From Himantopus leucocephalus (lineage: Eukaryota > Chordata > Aves > Charadriiformes > Recurvirostridae), in the NCBI GenBank assembly GCA_003993805.1, contig RSEF01000001.1:76876013-76940012 (forward strand): a stretch of 64,000 bases of DNA, written 5' to 3'. Within the stretch, counting starts at the first letter, position 1. Each line of letters begins with the position of its first letter. The position numbers were made by a program, and so were the translations under genes. The notes beneath the pieces are model-generated. The model saw nothing but the letters and a program-made list of their open reading frames with translations. It was not told where the DNA came from and searched no databases. Below are positions 47,763 through 61,029 of the stretch, piece by piece.

Positions 47763-49590
47763 CTACAGAAAAGAGAAGAGGAGAATAAGACATCCGTATA
47801 CGCAGAATTAGTAACCAACACTCCCTATACGGCTTATGTTTGAAACCTTACTACTCTGAGAAAAAGATGGACAATGCTGGTACCAATCAATCTGCAAGGA
47901 CTCCACACCACCTGAAAATCTTGCACTCTAACGTCCGATCCTGCCACGTCTCACACAAAAAGCTTATGTGTACGATTTCAATCAACTTAGCTGCATAAAT
48001 GACGTTAAACACAGAAGTGTGGCACCAGGGGCTAAATCAAAACATTACAGAAGAAAATGGCAGATTATAAATACAACATAGTGAGAAATCATCCCATTTT
48101 GCAAAATATGCTGAAAACTACTCCAGCAGAAATAAGCAAGAAGGAAGACTGTAGCCATGACGTCAAAGACAATTTTGATGTAGAAGGCAATAAGCAAAAA
48201 GGGATGTAGGAATTTGGACAGAGAGACCAAGTCTGGCATCACAGAAATGGGGGGAGGTAATGATGTGATAAAACAGGTATTTCCAAATACCAATGGACAG
48301 AGTCAGTGACTTTTATTCTAAAACAACAAGGGTTAACATTTTGAGAAAGGACAACTTTTGCATTTTTAAGTCACACTAAATACTGTATTGTTTTTGTTAA
48401 CAGGTGGGATTTTAGTAAATACATTTTAGGAAAGATCCACATGAGTGGAATAAAAGGAACTGCAGGAACTCAGGTCCACAAGTGGTCTGGCAAGAAAGTT
48501 CATTTGACAAACTAATGAAACTTTTCTGAGGTTGAGAAGTCCTCAAACAGAAGAACAAACTAACCTTTGCTCAAGTCATTTAACACTGCAGATTAGTAGA
48601 CAAAAACATTCTTAATATTACAGGTTACTCTGAACATTTTTTAGTTGTTTTCTTTGCATACTTGTGTACTTTGTTGACTGATACAGTTTAATAAACCAAA
48701 AATAATAAAGAATCCATGGTTAATGACTTCCAATTCTAAAATTTTTATATCTATTATATAAAAAAAACAACAAAAATGAACCCAGACCTAAAAAGGCCTC
48801 ACTTTAACAAAGATTATTCCTTTAATACAGGAATACTTCTGTTTTACAGAAGGAACTTTAGTATTTCAAAATAATTTTTTTTTTCAAATAAATCTGATCA
48901 AAATAAAAATGTTTCCACTAGAGATTTAAGAAATAAATAAATCCAAACTCATCAGAAATGCTACAGTATTCCTCGGATAGGGCTTTAAAAAACAAAAACA
49001 GAACCAAAAAACGATGAACTAGTTTAGCCATACAGGCCATTATAAAGATAAATATAAAAAAAAATAAATAATGCTGATCTCTAGTCACCTTTTAATCCAT
49101 GATTACATTTTTTAATTGTCCAAAATATCTGGCCTACACTCTCCCTATTACTAAAGACAGCATCATTAAATTACTAGTTATGACAGCACTGATTACTGTG
49201 AATGTTCACAAAAAAGCCCAGGTTAGAATCCATAGCCAACACCCCCACCCAGCTAAACACAAGTAAAAGAAGCTCTGAACTGAAATTCAGAAAACGGGTA
49301 AGTGCAAGTAAATGACAAGTCGGATTATGACAGTCAGGTCGTATTCCGCAGATCAGGCAACGGTGGCTTGGGGCATTTCAAACTAGACTGGGAGAATAAT
49401 CCTGTCTGCTCTCAGCAAGGACAGAGGGGTGACCTCGTACAACCATTTCTATATCTGGATTCAATTACTGTAATCTTTATGAAAGTGTATTTTCCAAATT
49501 ATTTTAGTTATTACCACGGATCATAAAAACCTACTGCCCAGAACAAGTTTGTTACTGTGTTTGAGGCAGTGGGCTCCCAGAAATACTCAC
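47763..49590 (-). other. EPS8: EPS8 intron (1.8 kb)
   Basis: No repeat or exon recognised. Confidence 0.82.
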
Positions 49591-49727
49591 ACTCCCCCTG
49601 CTCAGCAGCCCACGCGGACCATGCTGCCACGCGGCTTCTCACGTCCACCTGGGTGATGGTCCCTGGTGGCACAGGGGCAGGCGCCCGCGGCGGTGGAGGG
49701 ATGGTGCTGTCAGCTTTGGATATCATC
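49591..49727 (-). CDS. EPS8: EPS8 exon: proline-rich segment after PTB
   Basis: A 137-bp GC-rich exon (acceptor CCTCTAG, donor GTGAGT). It reads (R)MISKADSTIPPPPRAPAPV and PPGTITQVDVRSRVAAWSAW, ending AAEQGE plus one base. The PPPPRAPAP run is a typical SH3/WW-type ligand. VDVRSRVAAWSAWA is strongly conserved. Confidence 0.96.
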
Positions 49728-51812
49728 CTAGAGGAGGAGAAGAAAACCCAGAAGTGACACTTGAAGGAAAAACATTCTATTTTCTAATGCTTAATCACAG
49801 AAGACAAGGAGGCTTTACAAGGACCTCCTCTACTGTTGAACATACTTATGGGCTTGCCCAATAAGCAGTACTCAAGATCATGATGTGTAAATATGTTAAA
49901 CACAGCAGGAAACCCGCTCCATGATGGGGTTAGCAAACTTTTGTCACCTGGCCAGATAGGAAATCCCCAAGGAGTGCCACAGAACATGATATCTAGAGAT
50001 CTGGCAGTTTACGCAGGTAAATTCAGAGGCTCGGGTTTAGTAGGTGGCATTTTTACCACCGTATGCAGTTTACTGGATGGACTTCCATTTTGTGTGAAAT
50101 TTTTCATTAGAAGTTACCTTTCAGCCATCAGAAGTTCTGTATCTAGTTTCTAAATTTGGCAGGTTGTGAACCACCTTTTTCTTAAAACTCTACCAACAAA
50201 CCCAATTAAATTTACGGGTTGTTTTTCCTTTTTACGTCAGTGGCCTGTTCATCTGTGTCGATACAAATGTACAATCCCATCATAGACTGTATAAAGTTCC
50301 CCCTGCAATTTTCCAGTTTTTCCATTCTTAATATAGTTTTAAATACCATAAGGAAACAGGTCTTTGAAGTCATTCTGCAACTTGATACCAACAGACAAAA
50401 AAAATCCCAACAAGTCCTGTCACACACACATCCCATTCCTTCCCCATGTCCCTACTTAAAAGCAAGATCTTCACCTCAAATTCTTCTCTTTATAATCCCA
50501 TCTCATTCATGGCATTCAGCACGACCACAAAACGTCGTGTTATTTGGTCTTTGGACACCAAACAAAAAAATAATATTTCCATCACCATTCCTTCCTCCAG
50601 TCTCCTGGGTGCTCTTCTCTGCACATCCCACACTTCTACTAGTCAGTAACGTTGCAGCAACTTGATAATGCAGTGTGTCAGGGAGGAGGGTCTCTCCCTG
50701 TGACCTGATCAGCATGTGCACGATACGACAGCGAGTAACATGCACTAATGACCTCCTGGCCTCATAGCCCTCAGAGGCTGATATCTCAGATTATTTTTTC
50801 CACTAGATGTACTGACCTGCATTCTTTTCCCAATTAAATCTCGTTAGTTTGCCAGCACATCCGATGTGTTTGAGTCCTTCTGGATTACCTCTTTGTGCTT
50901 ATACTTGTTTGTTACAGTCCCACAAACAGAGAAGTGTGCTTATCTAATTTTAAATCCACAGGTAAATTTAGACACAGCTCAGTTTTTGTTTTGTTTTTAT
51001 AGGAGTATCCATTACTCGAGGAAAAATTCATGAGTTGCACATCAGAATTTAATAGGTAACTAAGACTGTTATAAACTTGTTCATACAATGGTATCGCTTT
51101 TACTTAATTATTTTTGTCCAGCAAAAACGTCTCTATCTGGACCACCATAACTAAGCGTTATTGAGAGATAATATCAGGACACAGTTACATAATAACGTTT
51201 CAACAGACTACCACCCTAACCATTCAGTATTGAATATATTTGTACCATTGTTGTTATATCTCTGTTAGCTACCTATCATTTCTGTATTAATCTTCTCTGA
51301 ACCCAATAAACTGCTTTCCCCCACGTTTTCTTACTGGCAGAGAAGCTTTTGCTACCAGGGAAACAAGGAGTCTTCAGCATCGTTAAACAGGCAGGCAGGA
51401 AGATTATTCAATCTTCAGCTGCTATTTCATTTAACGTCTTTAGATCAAAAAACCTTTTATCAGAATCTTACTTACTTGGAGTTATGGGGCATTTATGTTT
51501 TAAATTTAAATTTAATTTAAATTCTGAACTACTTGACCCATATGCAGAACTAAGACATGCAATGCTATTCTCTGGCAACCAGTATAGATGTCAGCTGTTC
51601 CCATCACTAAGGTGGAATAAGGAAGGTAAGAGTGATGCTATAAATTGAGACAGAATGAGATAATTATTAAAGCAAGGTCTCTACATGTGGTTTTGGAAGT
51701 ATATTATCAACTAGCTACAAAGAGTAAAAACCAGCAGGCAGACTTTGAGAGCATCTGAATGCTGTAACACTATTTGGTGATCCTATATACTGCCAAGAAG
51801 TTAGGTTTTTAC
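49728..51812 (-). other. EPS8: EPS8 intron (2.1 kb)
   Basis: The 50220-50665 region has a 148-codon + strand open frame with a C/T-rich composition and no recognisable protein. Around 50800-50960 there is sequence that might be a very old LINE remnant, too weak to call. Confidence 0.78.
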
Positions 51813-51895
51813 CTCAGTGTTTCCAGCCTCTTCTTTTGTTTCCCACTCTTGCTGTCACTGATTGCACTTTCAATATCTTCATGAATAAAGCTAGC
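51813..51895 (-). CDS. EPS8: EPS8 exon: end of PTB domain
   Basis: An 83-bp exon (acceptor CTTTAG, donor GTAAAA). It reads ASFIHEDIESAISDSKSGKQ and KKRLETL plus AG. It covers the final PTB helix and the basic KQKKR linker. Confidence 0.95.
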
Positions 51896-54183
51896 CTAAA
51901 GACACAGAAGCAGAAACCATCAGTTATCAGCTATACCTCCTCATGCACTTTTTTTAGGGCATCTTTAGATTCCAGAACCCCTTATCAAATCCCATTTATT
52001 TAAAAGTTCTAGGATAAATTACTTTACACATAAACAGAATGAAGAAACACAATGCTATTGTCTGGGAGTTGGTATTTTTGTCACTGTTCCAATTTCAAGC
52101 ATTGTCATCAGATGAGTATGTCATCTAGACACCAGATTTGCCTGACAGATGTAATTATCTCGAGTCAACCATTATTGAACAAGCTATTTTTTCTCTTCCA
52201 TGTACGTCATTTTTGTTTTTCTCAAGCATGTTAGGGGAAAGACTTACTATAAAAATAATCTACTATAGATAGTAGCAGCAAAACTACTGTAGATAGTAGC
52301 AACATAAAGGATTAGGAAAGTAACTTGTAGTTATACAGTTTCCTTTAAGAAATACCAATAGCCTCCAATTTCTCTTTGATTTAGTAGAAGATGAATTTTC
52401 CAGAACATTTCCTAATGAATAGGCAGGAACCTACAGATAAGTGCAGTCTGCCTCCACCAGTGGCCCACAAGTGAAATTTTGATGCACGTCTGAGGAATTA
52501 TTTTAATAGATCTTGCATTAAATAGGTCACGGCTTCTCGTAGGATTTAGAATGCTCTGTTACACGTCTTCAGCTGACAAATTAATTTCCTACACAGGTTG
52601 TCAAAGCCCAAATCTGTCAGTGTCTGGCTCGCTCTACAAAGTCCACATCTATCTTGGTCCCCTCATGGTGAAGAAGCATGCAAATTTTTGGGATGAATGC
52701 GTAACTTCTGCTGGGACCAGAAGACTTCATTGAATTTAGGATCTAAAGGGATTAACAGACTTCTTAGGCTGTAATGAATTGCACCACAGAATATGGACTA
52801 GAGATACATTAAGGTTGAAGACTTAATAGAAAAAAATTAGGCGGATTTGAGGAACTTAAAACCAGAAACATTCCATTAATCATACTCTTGATATTTATTA
52901 TTTAACAATTTTTTGTTTATAAAACATTGAATGCCCCAAATATTATTGATTTTGACTATTTTCTTTATTGCAGAGGCTCCTGAGATTCATGGTAATTTCT
53001 GATTAAAGACAGAACAAAGGCAAGGGAGAAAGACCTATCTTTTCAAAACCAGCCAAGTCTCCTGGGTAAGGAACAAAACCCAGGGTACAGTCAGAGAGTC
53101 GAACAAAACCTCAGAAGAGAAGGGGGATCTTGGACTTCCAAAGTCATGCTTATGTGCTCTGCATTTTTATTTGTACACAGAGGAACAACTTCAAAAGATG
53201 AAAGTCTGAAGAAAAGAGGCCATCTCTACACCTTGGGAGGCTGGGTCCAACCAGACCTCACCGAGGATCCCTGCATTATTTAACATACTGCAACCTGATC
53301 TTCTCACAGGATCCCAATTGCCAGTGAAACAGCAAATTCTGTGCAAGTAGTCACACAATTAGAGAGTTGTCTTCACACCACTCCCACTGTACCAATTTCA
53401 AAACGGTTGCACAATGTGATTAGCAATGTTTTTTAAGACAATGATACGGACTACTACAAAGGAATTAAAATATCCCCATGAAACCATCAGTTAGAATTTG
53501 AAGTATATACAGTAACTAACAGAAATTAAAATTTATAACCCTGGAAATAAAGTAGTATTGCAGAATACATTAACAATATATTTACACTTGAAGGAAATAT
53601 TTTAATCAGAGACAATCTCTTTACTTGTTTTGCCCCTCCTGCAAGTAATAATTTCCCTTTTGTTATCTCTTCAGCAGAGCAGAGTTGCAGAGAGGTGGGA
53701 ATGTAGAGAAGGTTTAATTGTTCAGTGGCAAAAAGAACAGAAAAAGGGGAAACTCTAGACAAGACTCAGGGCTTGGAGGAGTTCTTTACAGATTATAAGG
53801 TAAGTTTGAGCTAACTCAACGTTCTTCAGAAGTGTGAATGCAAACCATATACATATTCCAGAGCTTTACTCATTTGCAAACCTAAATGAACAGCTACAGA
53901 GCCCAGGAATCAATATTTACAGCAATGACATATTTGCACATGCACTAAAGATTCAGCTTACACGCAGGACTATTCTCTTGCAAGACATACTATGCTACAT
54001 TTACCAACACGCAATATGTATTGCTGATATCATAAATGCCTTAAAGTTAAAGCATATTTATAAGAATAAGAGAACAGAATTATTTTCTATTAATAAGCTC
54101 ATTTGATTTATCCACTGTACTTGCCAATTCATAAAATTCCCCTTAGTCAAATAAGTCACAGCAGATCTCCATTACTACCTTAC
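51896..54183 (-). other. EPS8: EPS8 intron (2.3 kb)
   Basis: A short local repeat TACTATAGATAGTAGCA/TACTGTAGATAGTAGCA occurs around 52259-52300. Nothing else recognised. Confidence 0.8.
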
Positions 54184-54333
54184 CTTAATCTCATCACATT
54201 GGAAAAGATGCAAATCAGGCTTGTTTTGGGTTGGTTCTTTACATACTAACGCAAGAATTGAATTGTAATTGCATGCATTCATCACAGCTTGGCAATGCTG
54301 AATTGTGCTTAAAGGGAAATTCTCCAGTTCATT
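54184..54333 (-). CDS. EPS8: EPS8 exon: PTB domain, C-terminal part
   Basis: A 150-bp phase 0/0 exon (50 codons; acceptor TTCTGGCAG, donor GTAAGG). It reads NELENFPLSTIQHCQAVMNA, CNYNSILALVCKEPTQNKPD and LHLFQCDEIK. It supplies the central strands and the Phe-containing pocket region of the PTB fold. EPS8-type PTB domains bind NPxY-like tails and do not need phosphotyrosine. Confidence 0.97.
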
Positions 54334-54523
54334 CTGCCAGAAGAGAAAAAAAAAACCAACAAAACACCACCTTACTATATACAGTTCTGATCTCAGAAAT
54401 GCTGCATGAGTTAAAAAGTGATAATAAGCTAATTAAAACACCAAATCTCTCATACATCATTTTTCTGCCTGTTCCCTTTTTCTCTCTCTCTCTGAAAATG
54501 CAACTGCTACTCACAGATCTTAC
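54334..54523 (-). other. EPS8: EPS8 short intron (190 bp)
   Basis: The shortest intron in the gene. It contains a (TC)n run near 54480-54493. Confidence 0.9.
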
Positions 54524-54685
54524 CTTTGATTCCAAGTCCACCAAACTGACAGCTTTGTCATCCACTTGAAGAATCATATCTTGAGTCCACACTTTGCCTT
54601 TGGCATCCAGCAGTTTCAGCTTCCTTATTCCATCATCTACAGTAATCATTGCCTCTTTTCGGTCCAGAACAAAGGTGGTCAAGTG
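54524..54685 (-). CDS. EPS8: EPS8 exon: PTB domain, N-terminal part
   Basis: A 162-bp phase 0/0 exon (54 codons; acceptor ATCACTAG, donor GTAAGA). It reads HLTTFVLDRKEAMITVDDGI, RKLKLLDAKGKVWTQDMILQ and VDDKAVSLVDLESK. These are the first strands of the PTB domain, nearly identical to mammals (E for D at EAMI). Confidence 0.97.
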
Positions 54686-56625
54686 CTAGTGATGGGATGT
54701 ACATTTTAAAAAATTGTAATTTATAATTCCTAGGCATTGTCAGTATTCAAATTGCCAGGAAATAGCAATACGAATTATTCATGAATAAAAGCACCTTTGT
54801 ATACATCAGATGCCACCAATAAGCCACAGGAGAGGTTGTTTAGTCCATAATGTCATTTTAACTCAACTGATTTTTGTAACTCGCTGTTTGTCATCCTCTG
54901 TCATTTCCTCGCTACAGTAAGTGGTTAGACTTGAAGGCATATTCTGACATCTTTCAGGTATCACAGCTAGAATTAAGCCCCGAGTATTTAATTAGCTCTC
55001 TTGAGGAGTAAAAACCTGTCTCACTTGGCAAGCTGAACACAGGAAGCGTCAGCAGCAGCTTCCCAGAAACACCCTGCCAACGTACCTCCACCACCACCCT
55101 GACCTGGAGCGTCCTCATCTCTTCCAGAGCTGCCAGCTAGCATGCTGATGGTAACCATGATGGGTTTGCATCTGACTGGGATACCTTATGGACAGGCTAG
55201 TGGCTTCTTTTATGCGTATCACATTAGAAATGCAGCATACTAGCTACTTTTGCTCACCAACAATTTGGAATATTCTCCAGATTCAATCAATGGTCTAGAA
55301 ATTAAATACTACCTCACAGACATCACCTCAACTAGTTTCCCTGCCATTATGGTTTTGACAATTTCTCCTTCAACATGCCAACCATGCAAGACAACCCATA
55401 AAATTATTTCATTTTATCCAGGTATAAATCTAGCTTCACATTCTTATTGAAGATCTGGTTACACTCATTCAAGCTGAACGAATTTTAATATATGCCTACA
55501 CACCTATCTTCTAAAGAACTTTAAAAAATATAAAAATTAAGTGTGCTTTCTTCTATTACAGGATAACAGCATTTCGTCATGACAGACAAGAAAGTAGATA
55601 CAAGCTGCATATAATCAAAGTATTAAAAAAGTGCAGAGAAACAAACTCTCTACTTACACTTCAAATACAAGTACTAATTTTTATGCCAGTACAGTACCAA
55701 AACCATTATGAAGAAACCAAAGAAAAATACAGTCAGACAATTAGAAACAACACAAGTATTCATTTGCAAGCTGATCATAGGATAGAAGCACTTGAAATTC
55801 AGACTCTTCTGCATACGATCTCAGAATTTACAGCTAATTTAAAACTCAGCAAAAAGGACCCGGAAATCTATCGTATTTGTAAGACTTGGCTTAACCCATG
55901 ACAGTGGTCTGATGGCTGTGGGAGAAAGTCTGTGCCCAAGTAAGACTACAGAATGAGGCACTGCATCCAGAAGTGCTTAAGAGGCTACATACGGGCACCC
56001 AAGCTTACTCTGCTGAGTACTTTAAATGTATCTACTCCTGGATAAAATATGACAGCAGCATGCAGTAATTCTGCAAAGCAGCTTACGACGGGAAGTAAGA
56101 CACTTTACACTTTATACTGGGGAAGAATCTGCACAGGGAGAATATATTTGTTTAACTACTACATAGTAGACTAACCAGGGCTTTTACGGGTTAATGCTCA
56201 GCTCTTGCTGAATATTCTGTCACCTCTGCTGATTATCACTGATCAAAGTATTCATTTTAAATATCATCCAGTGTGCCTCGCCAACGGCGCAAGGTTTTTC
56301 AGCTCTGCCTCATCCTTGCAACAAGGCAGGTTCAGAGACAGGGCAGCATAACACATTGAATTGATATCCCATTGAGAAGTCCTGTCCGTTTGCCAAACTA
56401 CACACAACTTTGCTTACATTCCTCTACATCAAATTTTCAGTTCATTATGGCAAAGCTATAGAATTTGAGACATTTCAATGTAATCTATTCTGAAGTGACC
56501 TCGGGCTGGCGGGATATTTTGGAAGCCGTATATGCCTTCAAGCATACGTATCCTCAAAATTCAAGTAGGCAAAAATAACTGCGTGTAACTGAGCGCTATA
56601 ATTGGTATATCGCTCCTCGTCTCAC
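54686..56625 (-). other. EPS8: EPS8 intron (1.9 kb)
   Basis: No repeat or exon recognised. Confidence 0.82.
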
Positions 56626-56693
56626 CTCTACATGATACTGCGAAGTTTCGGATATGCTGCTGGCACTGTCTCGTGCATAATTCTTTCTTTGTT
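56626..56693 (-). CDS. EPS8: EPS8 exon: most 5' coding exon found
   Basis: A 68-bp exon (acceptor CATCTCTAG, donor GTGAGA). It reads (E)QRKNYARDSASSISETSQ and YHVE, where the Glu is split with an upstream exon. It corresponds to about residue 47 onward of mammalian EPS8 (ALYEQRKNYARD). The exon carrying the start codon was not found between 56694 and 64000. Confidence 0.95.
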
Positions 56694-58501
56694 CTAGAGA
56701 TGGGAGGAAAAGAAAGAATAATTATTCACTCAACTTCTTATCATGTTGTTTTGAATACTTCTCAGAGACACTTAAGCCTAGTTGTCTACATGAAAACAGA
56801 AGATGAGCTGCTGTTAATTTCTGTATTTTGACAGAAAAAACCTTCACCCCCACATAGTCCACCACAAGGATCATACTTACGTCAACAACGTTAAGAGAGC
56901 GCCAGCGGGTGCAAACAAAAGCCAGTTATCTCGTCACAGTGAGTCAGGACACCAGAGGGGAACAGTGTTCTGACTGAAAACGCTTCATTAGGAAGCCTGA
57001 TTATTAAAATCACTGGCTTGCCATTTTGGTAGCAATATGATAACTAGCATCAGGCTTACTGTATTTGTATGAGTGCACTTGAAAGCAAAAGTATTTTCTG
57101 ATATACGTATAATTTTCACGTTAAATCTGCAAAACAACAAAGCCACACACAAAGAAGACCTGACTCATCCATTATTTCTTCCTAAAGCATTCAATTTGAT
57201 GAATAACTAATATAAAAATATGCATGGAAAGTAGAGAAAAAAGAAGCGGTGGGGCTGGGCGGGGAGTGGAGAAGAAAAGCCAAAAGCTGCAGCAAAGAAA
57301 TGCACACCAAACATCTCTACAGCAGAAATATTTTTCAGCTGAACAAAATACGATGCTGCAAAATCAGAAACATCATTTGCCTTTTACCCCATACAACAAA
57401 TTAATATCAAACCAGCAGAGGAGGGAAGGGAAAATGCAAGATGAAAACATGACACACACCCACATCACAAAATAATGAATGTAGATGAATACTGAAGAAA
57501 ACTTTTCAACTTTAGCAGAAAAAATTTGCCTGCAATTTGTAATGTTTTTCTCTTTTTTCACAATAACCACTTAAGTGCCCAACCTGGAAGACCAGGAGCT
57601 TTGCCTAAGGAAAGGTCACTAGGATGCTTAGCGGAGAGAGGACCGAGGAGATTCTGCAAGTTGGCGATTCTTTTCTCTCCATTTCATAACTTGATTTCTG
57701 ATCTTCAAGTACAATAGGCAGTTTGATTTTGTTTGGAAAGAAAGTATCTGATGTACAAAATACATCAATTTCATCATACTTGGAATACGACAAGGGACAA
57801 TAAAAGCATGTGATTCTGTTGACGGGAAAGGTAAGTTACTTTTTGCAAAATAATAAAATAAAGCTAACTACTACCAAGCACACGATCTGTGACATACAGA
57901 GATCTGCAGAGAGGACACCAGAAAAGCCACACTGTGAAAGGCTCTTCTCTGACCAGTGTTCCTTCATACAGACTTTTCAGGTGCTGACGGTAACAGCAGT
58001 ACCCTCATTCTCAGATGTCACTTGTAGAACTATTTGTCACCTTCTATCATCACACCATTATCTCTCCAGTTCTCAGTGACTTTCATGAAAGACAATACAG
58101 TTTCTGAAATCCCTCACTAGCTTGAAGTCCCCCTCCCACGATGACAAACACCGCTCATACAACAGAGCCATCCTGCTCCTGTACAGCAGCTACTTCACTT
58201 GCTTTAGCAAGAGAAGTGTGCAGTGCAATCAGCCAAATTCAAGAACACCATGGATTATTAGAATTTTTAATTACATGTGTGAATATTTCAAAACAAATGT
58301 CTTACTTTCATTATCCATTATTCTGAAATCCCAGGGCAGAGGATCTGCATTGATTCCAACTGTAACTACTATTTCTGCTTTTGCAGCATGTTACTTCAAG
58401 TATTTTTCTGGTTGATTTTCTTTTTAAATATAATAGACACACATACACAAATGCACACCCCAACAAAACAGTCAGTAAAGCAGTACTGTCTGATTTGCTA
58501 C

Positions 58502-58552
58502 CTTTCTTTTTTTGTTTGGATGATGATCTGAAGAAGTAAAGTCCATCTGTTC
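58502..58552 (-). CDS. EPS8: Candidate 51-bp cassette exon of EPS8
   Basis: On the - strand TTCCCTTGTTTTGTTAG precedes and GTAGCA follows 51 bases. In the frame required by the next exon (phase 1 at both ends) it is open and would encode TDGLYFFRSSSKQKKK before EQRKNY. Being phase-symmetric, it could be included or skipped without a frameshift. It is not part of the EPS8 protein I remember. The donor is weak. Inference only. Confidence 0.35.
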
Positions 58553-59405
58553 CTAACAAAACAAGGGAATTAAAAAGCAGTATCTAGTTTAACCCCATAG
58601 AATTATTTGCATCTCCAATGGGATCAGTTAACAATCTTCTGTTATGGACTGTAAATGATAGTTAAATGCTATCCAGTAAAAAAGAATACATGCTTTTTTA
58701 AAAAAAAAAAAGTAACTTGTTTCAATTAACAATGCATCAAATACTCAGCTTTGACTGTCATTATCTGTTTTTAGGTGAACAAAAGTATTACTTTTTTAAC
58801 AATATCAAATTAAATCAGGATAAGAAATTTTACATCCACTGTAAGGTTTATAAATCCTGCAAACAATAACAGTTAGAGTTGTTTAAAATAAACAAGAATA
58901 TGTAAAGGGTCCGAAGGAATTAAGAAGAGAGTAACTTTTGCAAGGGATTCCTTGCTCCGCTTCACAGAAATTTTGTCCTGTGTTAAGACAGGATATCCAA
59001 ACCCATTCGTAGCACTGATTAACACATCCTCTTCTACAGAGCAGCCCTAACACTCACAATAGACCTGATGGCAAGGTTTTCAACACATTATGTCATGGTG
59101 AGAACAATAGTGTTTATATAAGAAACAGAGCTTTCTGAACGCTAATAAAATCTGTGGTTGCCTACACTTGAAAGCCAACGAGACCCCTCAAGTTCTGCAT
59201 TTTTAACTACAACAGAACAGTAACAAGAACTTCAATAAAATTTCCAATTAGCAAAAGTCAATCCATGTTTGTGTTAATAAATAAAATATATGGTCACCAC
59301 AACAACTGACGGTCCATACCGAGTTCACCAATAATTCCTATTTGCCTTTTTACTTCTTTAATGCAGGTAGAATGATTATTAGAACCTGCTAGAGAGCCAA
59401 GTTAT

Positions 59406-59534
59406 TGAATAGAATAGAATAGAATATTTCATTTCAGTTGGAAGGGACCTACAAGATCATCTAGTCCAACTGCCTGAACGCTTCAGCGCTGACCAAAAGT
59501 TCAAGCATGTTATTAAGGGCATTGTCCAAAATTT
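59406..59534 (-). mobile_element. CR1 LINE short 3' fragment
   Basis: Starts with repeated AATAG units (GAATAGAATAGAATAGAATA, the reverse-complement CR1 terminal repeat). It continues AGTTGGAAGGGACCTACAAG, ATCATCTAGTCCAACTGCCT and AAGCATGTTATTAAGGGCAT. About 130 bp, heavily 5'-truncated. Confidence 0.92.
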
Positions 59535-60521
59535 TATGTGGTTTTGGATGAGCTAAAAAGTAGCCTATAGCAGCTGTGAATGTCGTCAACATTGCTATAG
59601 AGGAGCTGGAGGTAGATACTATGTGTAACTGCTCCATCCTGAAAATATTCACCTTTCCAAATACATCTAAATACTACCCTAGCATCAGGCAAAATTCTTC
59701 CTTTGCTTCTGGAAGGGTTTTTTCTCCACCTTTGTTTTTCAACCCTTTTACAATTCCATAGTTAGGAAGTGGATCTCCTTTCCCATATGGGGTCACAACG
59801 CAGCTGCCAATCACCCAGGCTCCCTAAGAAATGGTTTTCTTGGCTGCCTCGCATAAACTGCACTAAAAAAAGAATGAGTAAAGTCCCCCCATGACAATAT
59901 GAACATAACGTAAAGGAAAGAAAAAAAGAAAAAAGAAAAGAGACTGTCATCTCAAATGCATCCCCCTTCCCATGGTTTTTGCCAGTAGCTCAAATCTTGG
60001 CCTCTGCTTTCTCCTACTGCCTGGCTCATGTCCCAGATTGTACCTACAAACCTTGCCTTCAGAAAGGAGGACACAAACCCTTTTGCACCCCCTTCTGCTG
60101 ATGCGTTCCACTGCCTTAAATTTCCAGCAAAACTGATATAAGCCTGCAAACCTGTTCTGCATCCTTCTCTCCCCAGATGATACAAGAGTCTGCTGCTTCT
60201 TCCTACAATGCTTTCACGTTTCCACTGCCAAGTCAGATATATCTGAGCATGACTCTCACAGTCTTTTTCATCCATATACAGCTCCTTATTTTTCTTCTTT
60301 TCCTACAGAGTTGCCCATTGCCATTCTTCTCGAAACGTAGCTTCCATCTCCTCAACTCTTTCACATATCAAAGTGGCTGATTAGAATTCATCAATATTAA
60401 TCTGACTGCTTTTACAGAAACCCTGAAAATGATCCTTGACTTATTATATGACCTCCAAATGCAAGTAACTCATACCCTACTACTGAAAACGAGCAACAGA
60501 ATTTGCTGACTTACTGAACGT

Positions 60522-61029
60522 ACCGGGCCTGGCTGGGATGGAGTTCATTGTCTTCACAGCAGCCTGTGTGGTGCTGTGTTTCGGATTTGTGACCAAAACA
60601 GTGTTGATAACATCAGGATGTTTTAGCTATTGCTGAGCAGCGTCAAGGCCTTCTCTCAGTCTCCCACCCCAGTGAGTAAGTAGGCTGGGGGTGCACAAGA
60701 GGTTGGGAGGGGGCACAGCTGGGACAGCTGACCCCAACTGACCAAAGGGATACTCCATACTGTATAATGTCATGCTCAGCAATAAAACCCGTGGGTAGTC
60801 TTTCCAAAGCAGCCTTTGCTCAGAGACTGTCTAGGCACTGGTTTGCTTGTGGCAGGTGGCAAGTGATTGCCTTTGTGTTACTTGGAGGTTTTTTCCAGGT
60901 TTTTTCCCCTCCCCCCTCTTTCCTTCACTTATTAAACTGTGTTTATCTTGATCTGATTCTCTCCCCTATCCCGCTGCAGGGACGAGACATGGGGAATCAG
61001 CAAGCAACTGGGTAGGTCCTTAGTTACTG
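60522..61029 (+). mobile_element. Avian ERVL-like LTR (solo, 3' end cut at an N)
   Basis: About 510 bp that match avian endogenous-retrovirus LTRs in order: GGGCCTGGCTGGGATGGAGT, GGTGCTGTGTTTCGGATTTG, GACAGCTGACCCCAACTGAC, GTCATGCTCAGCAATAAAA (poly(A) signal at 60781-60786) and ATTAAACTGTGTTTATCTTG. It ends AAGCAACTGGGTAGGTCCTTAGTTACTG, just before the position of the usual GCTGGGGTTAAACC ending, where a single N interrupts. No retroviral coding sequence adjoins it, so it is read as a solo LTR, antisense to EPS8. Target-site duplication could not be confirmed. Confidence 0.85.
60781..60786 (+). terminator. LTR poly(A) signal AATAAA
   Basis: AATAAA within the LTR, in the place expected for the R region signal. 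On the EPS8 antisense strand, so it should not affect EPS8 processing. Confidence 0.7.

Noticed and set aside
50219..50665. 148-codon + strand open frame in EPS8 intron
   Set aside because: C/T-rich low-information sequence with no recognisable domain or splice context.
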